DNA of 64,000 bases from UBA961 sp049426725 (GTDB lineage Bacteria > Bacteroidota > Ignavibacteria > Kapaibacteriales > UBA961). The stretch covers positions 13,686 through 77,685 of the forward strand of contig JBMSYN010000012.1 in the NCBI GenBank assembly GCA_049426725.1, written 5' to 3'. The notes under the pieces were generated by a model. That model worked only from the letters and a program-made list of their open reading frames with translations. It was not told where the DNA came from and ran no database searches. The translations under genes and the position numbers were made by a program. This document shows positions 18,971 through 28,094 of the stretch, piece after piece (within the stretch, counting starts at the first letter, position 1; each line of letters begins with the position of its first letter).

Positions 18971-21609
18971 ATCTTTTCATAGTCTTTCTTCTCTCCTGCT
19001 TTGCAACAATCCAAATGCAAAGTCAACAATACTGCAATGCCTCTCTTTCTCTCGATGGAATCAATGATTATGGTTCGATTTCAGAGTCTTTTTTTCCTGA
19101 TCCAGAACAAAGAACATTTACAATTGAGTTTTATGTAAAAAGTTTGGGAAACACAGATCCTATTCCGGGTATTTGGGGTCAATATGGAACATCTTGCTAT
19201 TTGGCAGTTTTTAATATGAGTGGCATACGCTTTTCATACTTAATCAATGGGCAAACTTTTTCAACAGATTCAACGATCAACACGATTGGAGAATGGGAGC
19301 ATATTGCCATAACAGGCAATGAGCAAACGGGCAAGTTATCCATATTCAAAAATGGAGTCAAGATTGGCGAAAGAGATCATGGCACACCAAATTGGGACTT
19401 TATTGACAATAGTTCAAGAATTGGTGCCATTCTCGACATCTTTGGCATGCAAGAAACATATTATTATCATGGATTGATTGATGACTTTCATGTTTCCGAT
19501 TCTGTTCTCTACACTCAGGATTTCATTCCACCAACTCAAATCACCCCTAATTCTCGAACAAGAGTGCTTTATAATTTCAATTCAGTTGATGGTTCTGTGA
19601 TTCAAGATGTATCAATAAACAATAATGATTTGACTTTGCACAATGGAGCTCAATTGTCACAAGATGTTCCATATCCGGGTGGTAGTTCAATCATTATACA
19701 AGAACCTGTGAATCAATATCCTGATTTCGGGGAGCAAGCCCAGTTCACTCTTTCTGCAAATGGACAAATACAATGTCAATGGTATGTGAATACAGGAAAT
19801 GGTTTTCAAATCATGTCCGATAATGATGAATATTCAGGTACAGAAACTTCGCAATTAACCATCAAACAAGCATCAGCACAGTATAATAGCTACTTCTATC
19901 GCTGTATCGTACAGCGCGATCAATGTTCTGACACTTCCAATCAAGTTCGCGTATTTGTTTGCGGTAAGATTTTGCAACAACCCGTAAATATAAATGCAAT
20001 ATCTGTAGATACAGGATCATTCACATTGAATCATACAGATGCAAATGCCACATATCAATGGCAATATTCAAATGGTGGCACTTTTGTGAATCTTATTCCG
20101 GGAAGCAATTATTCCGGAGTGAATAAGGGTACGCTGCGTGTAGACAAACGCGGTCTTGGTAAAGGACCTCATCTATATAGATGCATTGTTCAATCAAGCG
20201 TATGTGCAGATACTTCGACTACAGCACTGCTTCTTGTTTGTGGTACAATTGTGAATCAACCTGTTGATGTAAAAGGTAAACAAAATATATCCTGCTCTTT
20301 CAGTGTTAGCAATACAGATCCACAAGCAACTTTTCAATGGATTGTCAATAAAAATCAGAGATATGAAATACTGAATGATGGAAATGGCATATCAGGCTCC
20401 AAAACATCACGTATCATGATTGACACAGCACGATTTTCGATGAATAGGTGGTCTTTCAGATGCATCATGTCATCAGGAATATGCATTGATACCTCAATGG
20501 CAGCAACTTTAAATATATGCGGTAGCCTCATTGGTCAGCCAAGTGTTCCATCTCTTTCTCGTCCTGGTAGCACTGTTACACTCAGCATTGTACATACTGA
20601 TCTAGAAGCTCGCTTCCAATGGCAGAAATATGAAGCCAATGGATGGGTCAATGTAAAAGATGATATTACGATCTCAGGATCAAAAGCAAGAGAGATGTTT
20701 ATTTCTAATGTTTCAACAAAAGATCATGATTCACGATATCGTTGTATTACACATAGTGTGATTTGTACAGATACATCTCTTCCTGTACAATTAAATATTT
20801 GTGGTAGTATCACTGAACAACCTAACGGAATACAAGTGCGATCTGGAGCCATGGGATCAGTGTCTGTTACACACAGTGATATCTATGCACTATATCAATG
20901 GCAATCTTGGAATGGTACAATATTTAACAATCTCATTGATGCTGGTACAATATCCGGAAGCAATGCAAGTACTGTGCGCTTCAATACATTGAGTATGAGT
21001 GATAATAATCGGAAACTTAGATGCATCATTAAGACTGGTGGATGCATTGATACTACAAATGATATAACTATTGCTGTATGCGGTTCATTGATTATGCATC
21101 CATTCAATCAATCTGTCAAAGAAGGAAAGCAAGCACTGTTTAGCATTAAACATGAAGATCCTACTGCAACTTTTCAATGGCAGATGTTTTCAAACAATGC
21201 TTTTATGAATCTCTTGAACAATCAGCAATTTAATGGTGTGCGAAATGATACATTATTGATTTTACAAACAACACGCATTGATAGTGGATCAGTATTTCGT
21301 TGTTTGATCAATACAAATGGTTGTTTGGATACAAGTAATTCCGCACAATTATTCGTTATAACAGAACCAATGAACATATTGGATGATGATAAACTTCCTT
21401 TGGGGATTTATCCGCATCCGGTACAAGATATTCTGTGGATTCAAGGCGTTCAAGATTATCCTATCATCATCAAAAATATATTGGGTCAAACAATGATGCA
21501 TGGCATAATCACACCTCAAGGTTTAGACATATCTTTACTGCAATCCGGTATTTATGTATTGCAAAGTATGACAATGCCCATCAAAACTGTAACCTTCATC
21601 AAAAAATAG
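18967..21609 (+). CDS. T9SS-secreted LamG domain protein with six Ig-like repeats
   Basis: 880 residues with a signal peptide (about 1-19). Residues about 25-205 form a LamG/concanavalin-like domain (SLSLDGINDYGSI, FTIEFYVKS, GEWEHIAITGN and GLIDDFHVSD are typical). Six tandem repeats of about 93 residues follow (about 225-800). Five share the phrases CGSL..QP, ATFQWQ, ISGS and RCI...G.C.DTS, with a conserved Cys pair per repeat; the first repeat is more divergent. The last about 75 residues are a T9SS type A sorting domain (GIYPHPVQDILWIQG, LQSGIYVLQS). Probably a surface adhesin. It sits 41 bp upstream of mbnP and may be co-transcribed with it. Confidence 0.88.
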   Translation: MNLFIVFLLSCFATIQMQSQQYCNASLSLDGINDYGSISESFFPDPEQRTFTIEFYVKSLGNTDPIPGIWGQYGTSCYLAVFNMSGIRFSYLINGQTFSTDSTINTIGEWEHIAITGNEQTGKLSIFKNGVKIGERDHGTPNWDFIDNSSRIGAILDIFGMQETYYYHGLIDDFHVSDSVLYTQDFIPPTQITPNSRTRVLYNFNSVDGSVIQDVSINNNDLTLHNGAQLSQDVPYPGGSSIIIQEPVNQYPDFGEQAQFTLSANGQIQCQWYVNTGNGFQIMSDNDEYSGTETSQLTIKQASAQYNSYFYRCIVQRDQCSDTSNQVRVFVCGKILQQPVNINAISVDTGSFTLNHTDANATYQWQYSNGGTFVNLIPGSNYSGVNKGTLRVDKRGLGKGPHLYRCIVQSSVCADTSTTALLLVCGTIVNQPVDVKGKQNISCSFSVSNTDPQATFQWIVNKNQRYEILNDGNGISGSKTSRIMIDTARFSMNRWSFRCIMSSGICIDTSMAATLNICGSLIGQPSVPSLSRPGSTVTLSIVHTDLEARFQWQKYEANGWVNVKDDITISGSKAREMFISNVSTKDHDSRYRCITHSVICTDTSLPVQLNICGSITEQPNGIQVRSGAMGSVSVTHSDIYALYQWQSWNGTIFNNLIDAGTISGSNASTVRFNTLSMSDNNRKLRCIIKTGGCIDTTNDITIAVCGSLIMHPFNQSVKEGKQALFSIKHEDPTATFQWQMFSNNAFMNLLNNQQFNGVRNDTLLILQTTRIDSGSVFRCLINTNGCLDTSNSAQLFVITEPMNILDDDKLPLGIYPHPVQDILWIQGVQDYPIIIKNILGQTMMHGIITPQGLDISLLQSGIYVLQSMTMPIKTVTFIKK

Positions 21610-21649
21610 TTGTCATTGTTTTACTCTTTGAAGCAGTCTAGATCACTCT

Positions 21650-22264
21650 ATGCAGATTTTGATCTTTTTTAGCCTGTTCTTGATTTATGGTTCATTGTCA
21701 GCTCGTGAAATAACAATAAAACCATTTATCAGTAATCAACCTTTGGTTTTGCACAAAGCAATGCTAGATTCAGATCATACCGTGCAGATTTCCACTTTCA
21801 AAGTATATGTGTGCTCGATAACTGATATTGATACAAAAGTTCACTTATTGGAATTGGAACAGAACTTCTCTTTCACAATTAGTGATGTTAAGCAAACACT
21901 GATGTTTGGAATTGACTCCAATCAAACTGTGAACACAACCTTCAGTGATGCACTTGACCCCATTCATGGAATGTTCTGGACATGGAATGCTGGTTATATC
22001 AATTGTAAAATTGAAGGTATTTATACTCATGCAAACAATGTAATAACCGAGTTTCAGTTGCATCTTGGTGGATATCGGTTTCCTGATGCGACATCCCATG
22101 TGATAAATATACCCAAAGGTAAAAAAGACATTCAGATTGAAATAGACATAAAACCTGCCTTGGATCAGATGATGAAAGAAGGCAAGCAGAGAATTATGAT
22201 ACCAGGCAAAGATGCCAAGGTATTATCAGATTTATTGTACTCATCGATAAGAATATCAAATTGA
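21650..22264 (+). CDS. mbnP: MbnP-like protein, partner of the MbnH di-haem enzyme
   Basis: 204 residues with a signal peptide (about 1-18). The diagnostic MbnP core is present: ALDPIHGMFWTWNAGYINCK (101-120), preceded by TLMFGIDSNQTVN (83-95). In characterised systems MbnH, a MauG-like di-haem enzyme, oxidises a tryptophan of MbnP to kynurenine, which contributes to copper binding. Trp110 and Trp112 in the WTW motif are the obvious candidates here, but I cannot assign which is modified. The gene overlaps mbnH by 4 bp (TTGA), strongly suggesting a functional pair. No methanobactin precursor or MbnB/C gene is visible in the window. Confidence 0.85.
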   Translation: MQILIFFSLFLIYGSLSAREITIKPFISNQPLVLHKAMLDSDHTVQISTFKVYVCSITDIDTKVHLLELEQNFSFTISDVKQTLMFGIDSNQTVNTTFSDALDPIHGMFWTWNAGYINCKIEGIYTHANNVITEFQLHLGGYRFPDATSHVINIPKGKKDIQIEIDIKPALDQMMKEGKQRIMIPGKDAKVLSDLLYSSIRISN

Positions 22265-23265
22265 AATCTTTGATGCTCATATCATTTGGTATTATGCTTT
22301 TAATGGGTTTCAATAATGAAATCCCCAGTCATATTCCCAAACCCAAGAGAGCATTACCGGATTCAAAGAAAGACTCTTCACGTATTGCATTGGGAAGAGC
22401 TTTATTTTATGATCCAATTCTCTCAAGAGATACAACCATTTCTTGTGCATCTTGTCATTCTCAGTATAATGGTTTTACACATTCAGATCATGCTTTGAGT
22501 CATGGCATTGAAGATAGAATCGGAAAGCGAAATGCTCCATCACTGGTCAATCTTGCTTGGAGCGATGCATTCATGTGGGATGGTGCAAGTTTTTCTTTGG
22601 AAGCACAAGTATTGACACCATTAACTGCACATCATGAAATGGACAATTCTTTGGATACAATCATCTATCGTTTAAAGATGCATGATAGATATCCATCAAT
22701 GTTCTATGACGCATATAAAGATAGTACAATCACTATTGCACATATTGTCAAATCAATTGCAAGTTTTGAATCGCAATTCATTTCTTTTCAATCACGATAT
22801 GATTCTGTTCAAAAAGAGTTAACTGTGTTTACTGATCAAGAAAATACAGGATATGCTTTGTTCAAGCAACATTGCAATAGTTGTCATCAAGAGCCACTGT
22901 TCACAAACAATGCATTTGCCGATAATGGTTTATCAATGAATAAAGCATTGCCCGATAGTGGAAGATATGCCATAACCAATGCCATGCAAGATATGCGTCA
23001 TTTCAAGGTACCAACGCTTCGGAATATTGTATACACATTCCCGTATATGCATGATGGCAGATTTTCGAGACTACGCGATGTACTCAATCATTATGCATAC
23101 AATATTGACACAACTGATCTAAATCGAGACATAATAAAGCCAATGTATTTGACTTCCAATCAGATAACTGATGTGATGGCATTTCTGTATACTCTGACCG
23201 ATAAGTCTTTCCTTTTTAATCCACGTTTTGGTGACCCAATGTATTTGCAGCGAGTAAAACAATGA
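22261..23265 (+). CDS. mbnH: MbnH-like di-haem cytochrome c peroxidase/MauG family enzyme
   Basis: 334 residues with an N-terminal export signal. Two haem c motifs are seen: CASCH (62-66) and CNSCH (205-209), the spacing of the MauG/CCP family. LGRALFYDPILSRD (44-57), APSLVNLAWSDAFMWDG (92-108) and PYMHDGRF (261-268) are family hallmarks. It is exported and matures in the periplasm. The start is TTG at 22261, overlapping the mbnP stop; an ATG at 22273 is possible but would shorten the signal peptide. The substrate is expected to be the MbnP encoded just upstream. Its stop overlaps the start of the YHYH gene by 4 bp. Confidence 0.9.
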   Translation: MKSLMLISFGIMLLMGFNNEIPSHIPKPKRALPDSKKDSSRIALGRALFYDPILSRDTTISCASCHSQYNGFTHSDHALSHGIEDRIGKRNAPSLVNLAWSDAFMWDGASFSLEAQVLTPLTAHHEMDNSLDTIIYRLKMHDRYPSMFYDAYKDSTITIAHIVKSIASFESQFISFQSRYDSVQKELTVFTDQENTGYALFKQHCNSCHQEPLFTNNAFADNGLSMNKALPDSGRYAITNAMQDMRHFKVPTLRNIVYTFPYMHDGRFSRLRDVLNHYAYNIDTTDLNRDIIKPMYLTSNQITDVMAFLYTLTDKSFLFNPRFGDPMYLQRVKQ

Positions 23266-25685
23266 TTAGACTTTTATGCTTTCTTCTAAGTGCTACAACA
23301 GCATTTTCTCAAACAAATCCCATCATTACTTCTTGGCTGCAGAACACTACCATTGTGGGTAGTTATTATCAGAAGAATAATTCAACTGCAATAAGTAATA
23401 ATATCATTGTCAATGTTCAAAAAGTTCAATATTCAACTACCAGTGTATATATAAATACCAATGGAATTCCAGCATATCCTACAGGACCTTTCCTTGATGG
23501 AAATCCGTCCCAGGCACAAAGTCAAAATACCATTTTTAAATTTCCTTTAAATCCACAACAGAACACGGGAAATCCGACTGCAACAACAGGTGGAAATATT
23601 GGAATATTCATCAATGGTGTTGCATTGTTTGATTATCGAGATGGTGTTTCGTGGAAGACATCGCAAAATAGATTACTGGGAGGTCCACTTGGAGGTCAAG
23701 GAGACAATGTATGGAATCGAGATGCTATCGTTGCAGAAAGAATAGGTTTTGATTGTGCAAAAGGTCATCCGGCAATGGGAAATTACCATCATCATCAGAA
23801 TCCCTCGGCTTTTAAATTGGATAAAACGGTTATCTCAACCATTTGTTCATTATATGATTCCGACGGTTTATATACAATCAATGCCAATGTTCATTCTCCA
23901 TTGATTGGCTTTGCCTATGATGGATTCCCAATCTATGGCGCTTATGGTTATAAGAACAAGGATGGATCAGGTGGAATAGTACGAATGAAATCTTCATATC
24001 AATTACGAAACATATCTGTTCGAACTCATTATGCGGATGGGACTGATGTACTTGATGGTCCGGCAGTCAATTCTTCATATCCTCTTGGATATTTTCGCGA
24101 AGATTATGTGTATGTTTCTCACTCAGAGTCAGATTATTTGGACGATCACAATGGAAGATTTTGTGTTACACCCGAATATCCAAATGGCATCTATGCATAT
24201 TTTAGTACTGTTGATGATAATTGGAATTCAGCATATCCTTATGTGGTTGGTCCGACATTTTACGGAATTAAAACAGCTACCAAAGTACCAAGCATATCTG
24301 AGCCAACAACCGTCTACACAATTCCGAACCCAACATTGGATATTTCTCCACCTTCAATAACAATTGCACCTGCAGCATTATCTGTCAATATTCAAGTCAC
24401 TTCAAACACAGCCTGGAATGTTTCTAGTAATCAAGCATGGGCTATTCCATCCATTTTGAATGGAACAGGAAATACAGTTGTAGGCATACAGTGTGCAGAA
24501 AACAAAGGCATTGGAAGCAGAAATGCAACTATAACATTTTCTGCAAATGGACTACCCGCTAAAACAGCATTTATTACTCAAAGAGATAGTATTATCACTC
24601 TTTCTTTGAATAAACAAAGCGTATTGTTTCCCGCTTATGCATCAACAGATAGCGCAGTATCTATTTCTTCCAATGCAAATTGGACAATAACCACATCTGA
24701 TCCTTGGATCCATTGTAGTCCTATGGAAGGATCCGGAAATGCAAGTATCATCATCAATGCTGATGTGCATACAGATACAGTAAAGAGATATGGATCAGTC
24801 TCTGTACAAGCCGGAAACTCAATTATTAAAACAATTGCGATAACTCAACTTGATTCAGTTCATGTTCCATCAGTCATGGCTGCTGATATTGATACAATTT
24901 TTCTGAATGCTGGAAAGAATAGTTCTTATTCGTTCAAATTGGTTTCAAATACCCCATGGAAAGTAATATCTCCAGCTACATGGCTTAATATTCAACCTGA
25001 TTCTGGAAATACTACACAGATGATAATGGTTACTGCAAAGGAGAATATTTCATCACCTAGAAAGTCGGTTATTCTCATCAAAGGGATCAATGTAAAAGAT
25101 ATAATGATACCCGTAATTCAAAAAGATAGCATAAAATTGTCACTTACTCTGTCGGCAGACACTTTATATGTACCTGCAAAAGAAAAAGACCATTTCATCA
25201 TTCTCACTTCAAATACGCCTTGGAAGTGTCTTACTTATGATTCTTGGATTCATATTAAAAATGATACTGGAAATTCGAGTTCACTACTATCATTTACTAC
25301 TACTCTGAATGATTCTAAATCAAAGAGATTAGGTACTATCCATGTTCAAGGATTATCTGTTCCTCAACAATCTTTAACTATCATTCAGTCTGATACTGTT
25401 CTTACACCAAGCAATATATCAGAATCAGCTATTGATGATGTTGTAAGTCTCTTTCCAAACCCTGCCAATGATCTACTTGTGATACAAGCAAAGTCGCTGA
25501 TAAGGGAATCCCTGACATTGAAACTTTTTGACATGATGGGAAGAGAAATAGACACAACGATGCTGTATCAAGGCAGCACCATTGCATTCTTTGATGTGTC
25601 CACCTTGTATGATGGAACATATCAACTCTCGATTATAGGAAGAGAGTATAATCTTCAACAAACAATTATTATTCAACATCAATGA
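23262..25685 (+). CDS. T9SS-secreted YHYH-domain protein with four BACON modules
   Basis: 807 residues with a signal peptide (1-16, ending AFSQ). The YHYH domain occupies about 18-345 and contains NYHHHQNP (174-181), the motif that names the family, plus HSPLIGFAYDGFPIYGAYGY. Four BACON-type repeats of about 90 residues follow (about 365-725), each with a pattern like SNTPWKV, a W.....P.SG segment and a closing I.Q.D. BACON modules are thought to bind carbohydrates or mucin-like surfaces. The C-terminus is a T9SS type A domain (LFPNPANDLLVIQAK, LYDGTYQLSI). It is coupled to mbnH upstream and to a YHYH paralogue downstream by ATGA overlaps. The biochemical role of YHYH is unknown; its clustered histidines suggest metal binding. 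Confidence 0.9.
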   Translation: MIRLLCFLLSATTAFSQTNPIITSWLQNTTIVGSYYQKNNSTAISNNIIVNVQKVQYSTTSVYINTNGIPAYPTGPFLDGNPSQAQSQNTIFKFPLNPQQNTGNPTATTGGNIGIFINGVALFDYRDGVSWKTSQNRLLGGPLGGQGDNVWNRDAIVAERIGFDCAKGHPAMGNYHHHQNPSAFKLDKTVISTICSLYDSDGLYTINANVHSPLIGFAYDGFPIYGAYGYKNKDGSGGIVRMKSSYQLRNISVRTHYADGTDVLDGPAVNSSYPLGYFREDYVYVSHSESDYLDDHNGRFCVTPEYPNGIYAYFSTVDDNWNSAYPYVVGPTFYGIKTATKVPSISEPTTVYTIPNPTLDISPPSITIAPAALSVNIQVTSNTAWNVSSNQAWAIPSILNGTGNTVVGIQCAENKGIGSRNATITFSANGLPAKTAFITQRDSIITLSLNKQSVLFPAYASTDSAVSISSNANWTITTSDPWIHCSPMEGSGNASIIINADVHTDTVKRYGSVSVQAGNSIIKTIAITQLDSVHVPSVMAADIDTIFLNAGKNSSYSFKLVSNTPWKVISPATWLNIQPDSGNTTQMIMVTAKENISSPRKSVILIKGINVKDIMIPVIQKDSIKLSLTLSADTLYVPAKEKDHFIILTSNTPWKCLTYDSWIHIKNDTGNSSSLLSFTTTLNDSKSKRLGTIHVQGLSVPQQSLTIIQSDTVLTPSNISESAIDDVVSLFPNPANDLLVIQAKSLIRESLTLKLFDMMGREIDTTMLYQGSTIAFFDVSTLYDGTYQLSIIGREYNLQQTIIIQHQ

Positions 25686-27025
25686 ACAAAACAATGAAAT
25701 TTGCATTGCTTTTGATGAGCATTGTTACAATACATGCTCAAACAAATCCCATCATTACTTCTTGGCTGCAGAACACAAGCAAGCTTGGAAGTTATTACAT
25801 GAAGAATAATTCAACGCCAATAAGTAATAATATCAAAGCGAATGTACAATTGGTGAGATATTCTTCGAACAATGTATATGTTTCCACAAATGGTATTCCC
25901 ACCTATCCAACCGGCCCTTTTCAGGATGGTAATCCATCACAGGCACAAAGTCAAAACGGGATATTTCGATTCCCCTTAACTGCATCAAAAAACACAGGAA
26001 ATCCTGTCAAGACCACCATGGGGAATATTGGATTATTCATCAATGGTGTTGCATTATTTGATTCTCGTGATGGGGTATCATGGAATAATGCCCAACAAAG
26101 AGTTGTGGGTGGACCAATCATGGGGAAAGGTGATGGAATATGGAATCGCGATGCAATCGTAGCTGAAAGAGTTGGATTTGATTGTTCCAAGGGTCATCCT
26201 GCAATGGGGAATTATCATCATCATCAAAATCCATCAGCATTCAAATTAGATAAGAAAGTGATCTATGATGTATGTTCACTCTATGATGCTGAAGGACTTT
26301 ATGCAATCAATCCTGCAATGCATTCACCACTCATTGGTTTTGCTTATGATGGCTTTCCTGTATATGGTGCTTATGCATTCAAAAATACTGATGGCACAGG
26401 TGACATTGTTCGCATGAAATCGGGTTATCAATTGAGATCAATCACAAATCGCACTCATTTGGCTAATGGAACGGATGTAACTGATGGTCCTTCTGTCAAT
26501 GGTACATTTCCTTTGGGGTATTTCATTGAAGATTATGAATTTATTTCTCATCCCGGAGAAAATGATTATTTGGATGAACATAATGGTCGTTTTTGCATCA
26601 CTCCTGAGTATCCAAATGGCACCTATGCTTATTTCTGTACAGTTGATGAACAATGGAATTCAACATTCCCTTATGCAGTTGGCCCAACCTTTTATGGTTC
26701 GATTGTTGCAGCCAAGGTAAATTCCGTTTCCGAACCGGTAGAAACATATACATCCATAAGCTCAATTCAAGAAATACAGTCATCAGGTTTTTCCATGTTT
26801 TTTGGCGGTAATGATTTACTCATCATACAATCTCAAGACATCATCCGTAATCCTCTAGACATAAAGCTATATGATTTACAAGGAAGAATGATAGCCGGTA
26901 CGGTTCTCGAACAAGGAAGTACGATTGCTCATATTGACTGTTCATTATTCCATGATGGAGTATATGCTTTACATATCTCATCCGGAGTGAAAACCATAGA
27001 ACAACAAGTTATTATCAAGCATTGA
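25682..27025 (+). CDS. T9SS-secreted YHYH-domain protein (short paralogue)
   Basis: 447 residues with a signal peptide (about 1-19). Residues about 20-370 are a close paralogue of the YHYH domain encoded just upstream. Long stretches are identical or nearly so, including TNPIITSWLQNT, GNPSQAQSQN and NYHHHQNPSAFKLDK. It lacks BACON modules and goes directly into a T9SS type A domain (about 375-447; IKLYDLQGRMIAGTV, LFHDGVYALHIS). The two genes arose by tandem duplication with gain or loss of the BACON region. It is the last gene of the overlap-coupled set. Confidence 0.9.
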   Translation: MNKTMKFALLLMSIVTIHAQTNPIITSWLQNTSKLGSYYMKNNSTPISNNIKANVQLVRYSSNNVYVSTNGIPTYPTGPFQDGNPSQAQSQNGIFRFPLTASKNTGNPVKTTMGNIGLFINGVALFDSRDGVSWNNAQQRVVGGPIMGKGDGIWNRDAIVAERVGFDCSKGHPAMGNYHHHQNPSAFKLDKKVIYDVCSLYDAEGLYAINPAMHSPLIGFAYDGFPVYGAYAFKNTDGTGDIVRMKSGYQLRSITNRTHLANGTDVTDGPSVNGTFPLGYFIEDYEFISHPGENDYLDEHNGRFCITPEYPNGTYAYFCTVDEQWNSTFPYAVGPTFYGSIVAAKVNSVSEPVETYTSISSIQEIQSSGFSMFFGGNDLLIIQSQDIIRNPLDIKLYDLQGRMIAGTVLEQGSTIAHIDCSLFHDGVYALHISSGVKTIEQQVIIKH

Positions 27026-27049
27026 TTACATTGGGGATAACTTAAAGTA

Positions 27050-27077
27050 TTGACCTCATGATTTCCTCGTATACTTG
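27050..27077 (+). promoter_or_regulatory. Possible promoter before the channel-like gene
   Basis: TTG at 27050-27052 and TATACTTG at 27070-27077 (7 of 8 to TAnnTTTG), separated by 17 bases, which is shorter than the 20 seen in the tRNA promoter. It lies in the 84-bp gap after the YHYH genes and would start a separate transcript for the channel-like protein and sulfatase. Confidence 0.3.
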
Positions 27078-27109
27078 CACAAATACGTTTAACATGTACT
27101 CATTCTGAC

Positions 27110-28069
27110 ATGAATATCATTCTTGCTTTTTTGATATTGACTTCATTTGTTCATCCTGCAATCCAAGCAAAACCCGATACGGTGAAAATTGGAATGTATC
27201 TCACTTCATTACATGATTTCAATCTATCAGATCATTCATTCAAATATGATGCATATTATTGGTGTAGATATACCAATCCTTCATTTGATTTCGCAAATGA
27301 ATTCGAGGTGATGAACTCTAATGATGTCACACTTGAATCGCCATATATTGAAACCATTGGAAATGAATATCTTTTCTCAACAAAAACAAAAGCTACAGTA
27401 AGACAATTATGGAAAACGAAAGATTATCCATTTGACAAGCAAACGCTTGTAATATCAGTTGAATCCTCAAAGAATGATACAACCAAAATGGTTTTTGTAT
27501 GTGATCATAAAAATTCTCGATATCAAGATTCCCTCCAAACATTACTTCCGGAGTGGAATATCAAAAACACAGATTTCACAATCACTTCATCAAAGTATTC
27601 AACAAATTTTGGCTCTGAGAATTTGGGGAATACAAGTTATAATTCATCATTTAACATGGTGATTCAACTAGAACGAAAAGAGTCATTTCTCGTTCTTTTT
27701 AAACTGATAACCGGTGTGCTCGTGGCTTTTGTTATCTCATGTTGTGTGTTTTTCATCAAGCCCTTTAATATTGATCCCCGTTTTGGTCTTTGTGTTGGTG
27801 GTTTGTTTGCAACAATTGGAAATAAGTATATCATTGAAGGAATGGTCCCATCCACGAATGAAGTAACAATGCTTGATGACATTCACAATGTCACGCTTGT
27901 GTTTATCTTTCTCATTATCACCATCTCAGTTATCTCTCTTCATTTATATGAGAAAGGTTCAACAAAATCATTGAAGCTTTCCAAGCTTATTGACAAAGTA
28001 TCTTTCTATACCGTAGCCATTTCATATACTACATTACTTATCGGCATAATCGCAAGTCATATTTATTAA
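27110..28069 (+). CDS. Pentameric ligand-gated ion channel-like protein (Cys-loop fold without the cysteines)
   Basis: 319 residues with a signal peptide (about 1-20). An extracytoplasmic beta-rich domain follows (about 25-190), then four membrane helices (about 194-216, 224-243, 257-280 and 296-317), the architecture of prokaryotic Cys-loop receptor relatives. The loop DYPFDKQTL (105-113) corresponds to the conserved FPFDxQ of the Cys-loop. The N-terminal strand KIGMYLTSLHDFNLSD also fits the family, with strand beta1 then Asp. The M2 region DPRFGLCVGGLFATIGNKY would line the pore. Ligand and ion selectivity cannot be deduced. It is followed 25 bp later by a sulfatase. The main alternative is an unrelated four-helix membrane sensor. 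Confidence 0.6.
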   Translation: MNIILAFLILTSFVHPAIQAKPDTVKIGMYLTSLHDFNLSDHSFKYDAYYWCRYTNPSFDFANEFEVMNSNDVTLESPYIETIGNEYLFSTKTKATVRQLWKTKDYPFDKQTLVISVESSKNDTTKMVFVCDHKNSRYQDSLQTLLPEWNIKNTDFTITSSKYSTNFGSENLGNTSYNSSFNMVIQLERKESFLVLFKLITGVLVAFVISCCVFFIKPFNIDPRFGLCVGGLFATIGNKYIIEGMVPSTNEVTMLDDIHNVTLVFIFLIITISVISLHLYEKGSTKSLKLSKLIDKVSFYTVAISYTTLLIGIIASHIY

Positions 28070-28094
28070 TGAAGATTGACTATCAATCGATGTT

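Noticed and set aside
21650..23265. A methanobactin biosynthesis cluster, suggested by MbnP and MbnH.
   Set aside because: No precursor peptide, MbnB or MbnC is seen nearby, and MbnP/MbnH pairs are common outside methanobactin loci.
24031..24360. A 109-codon plus-strand frame inside the YHYH-BACON gene.
   Set aside because: It is an out-of-frame shadow with Met/Ile-rich low complexity and no start signal.
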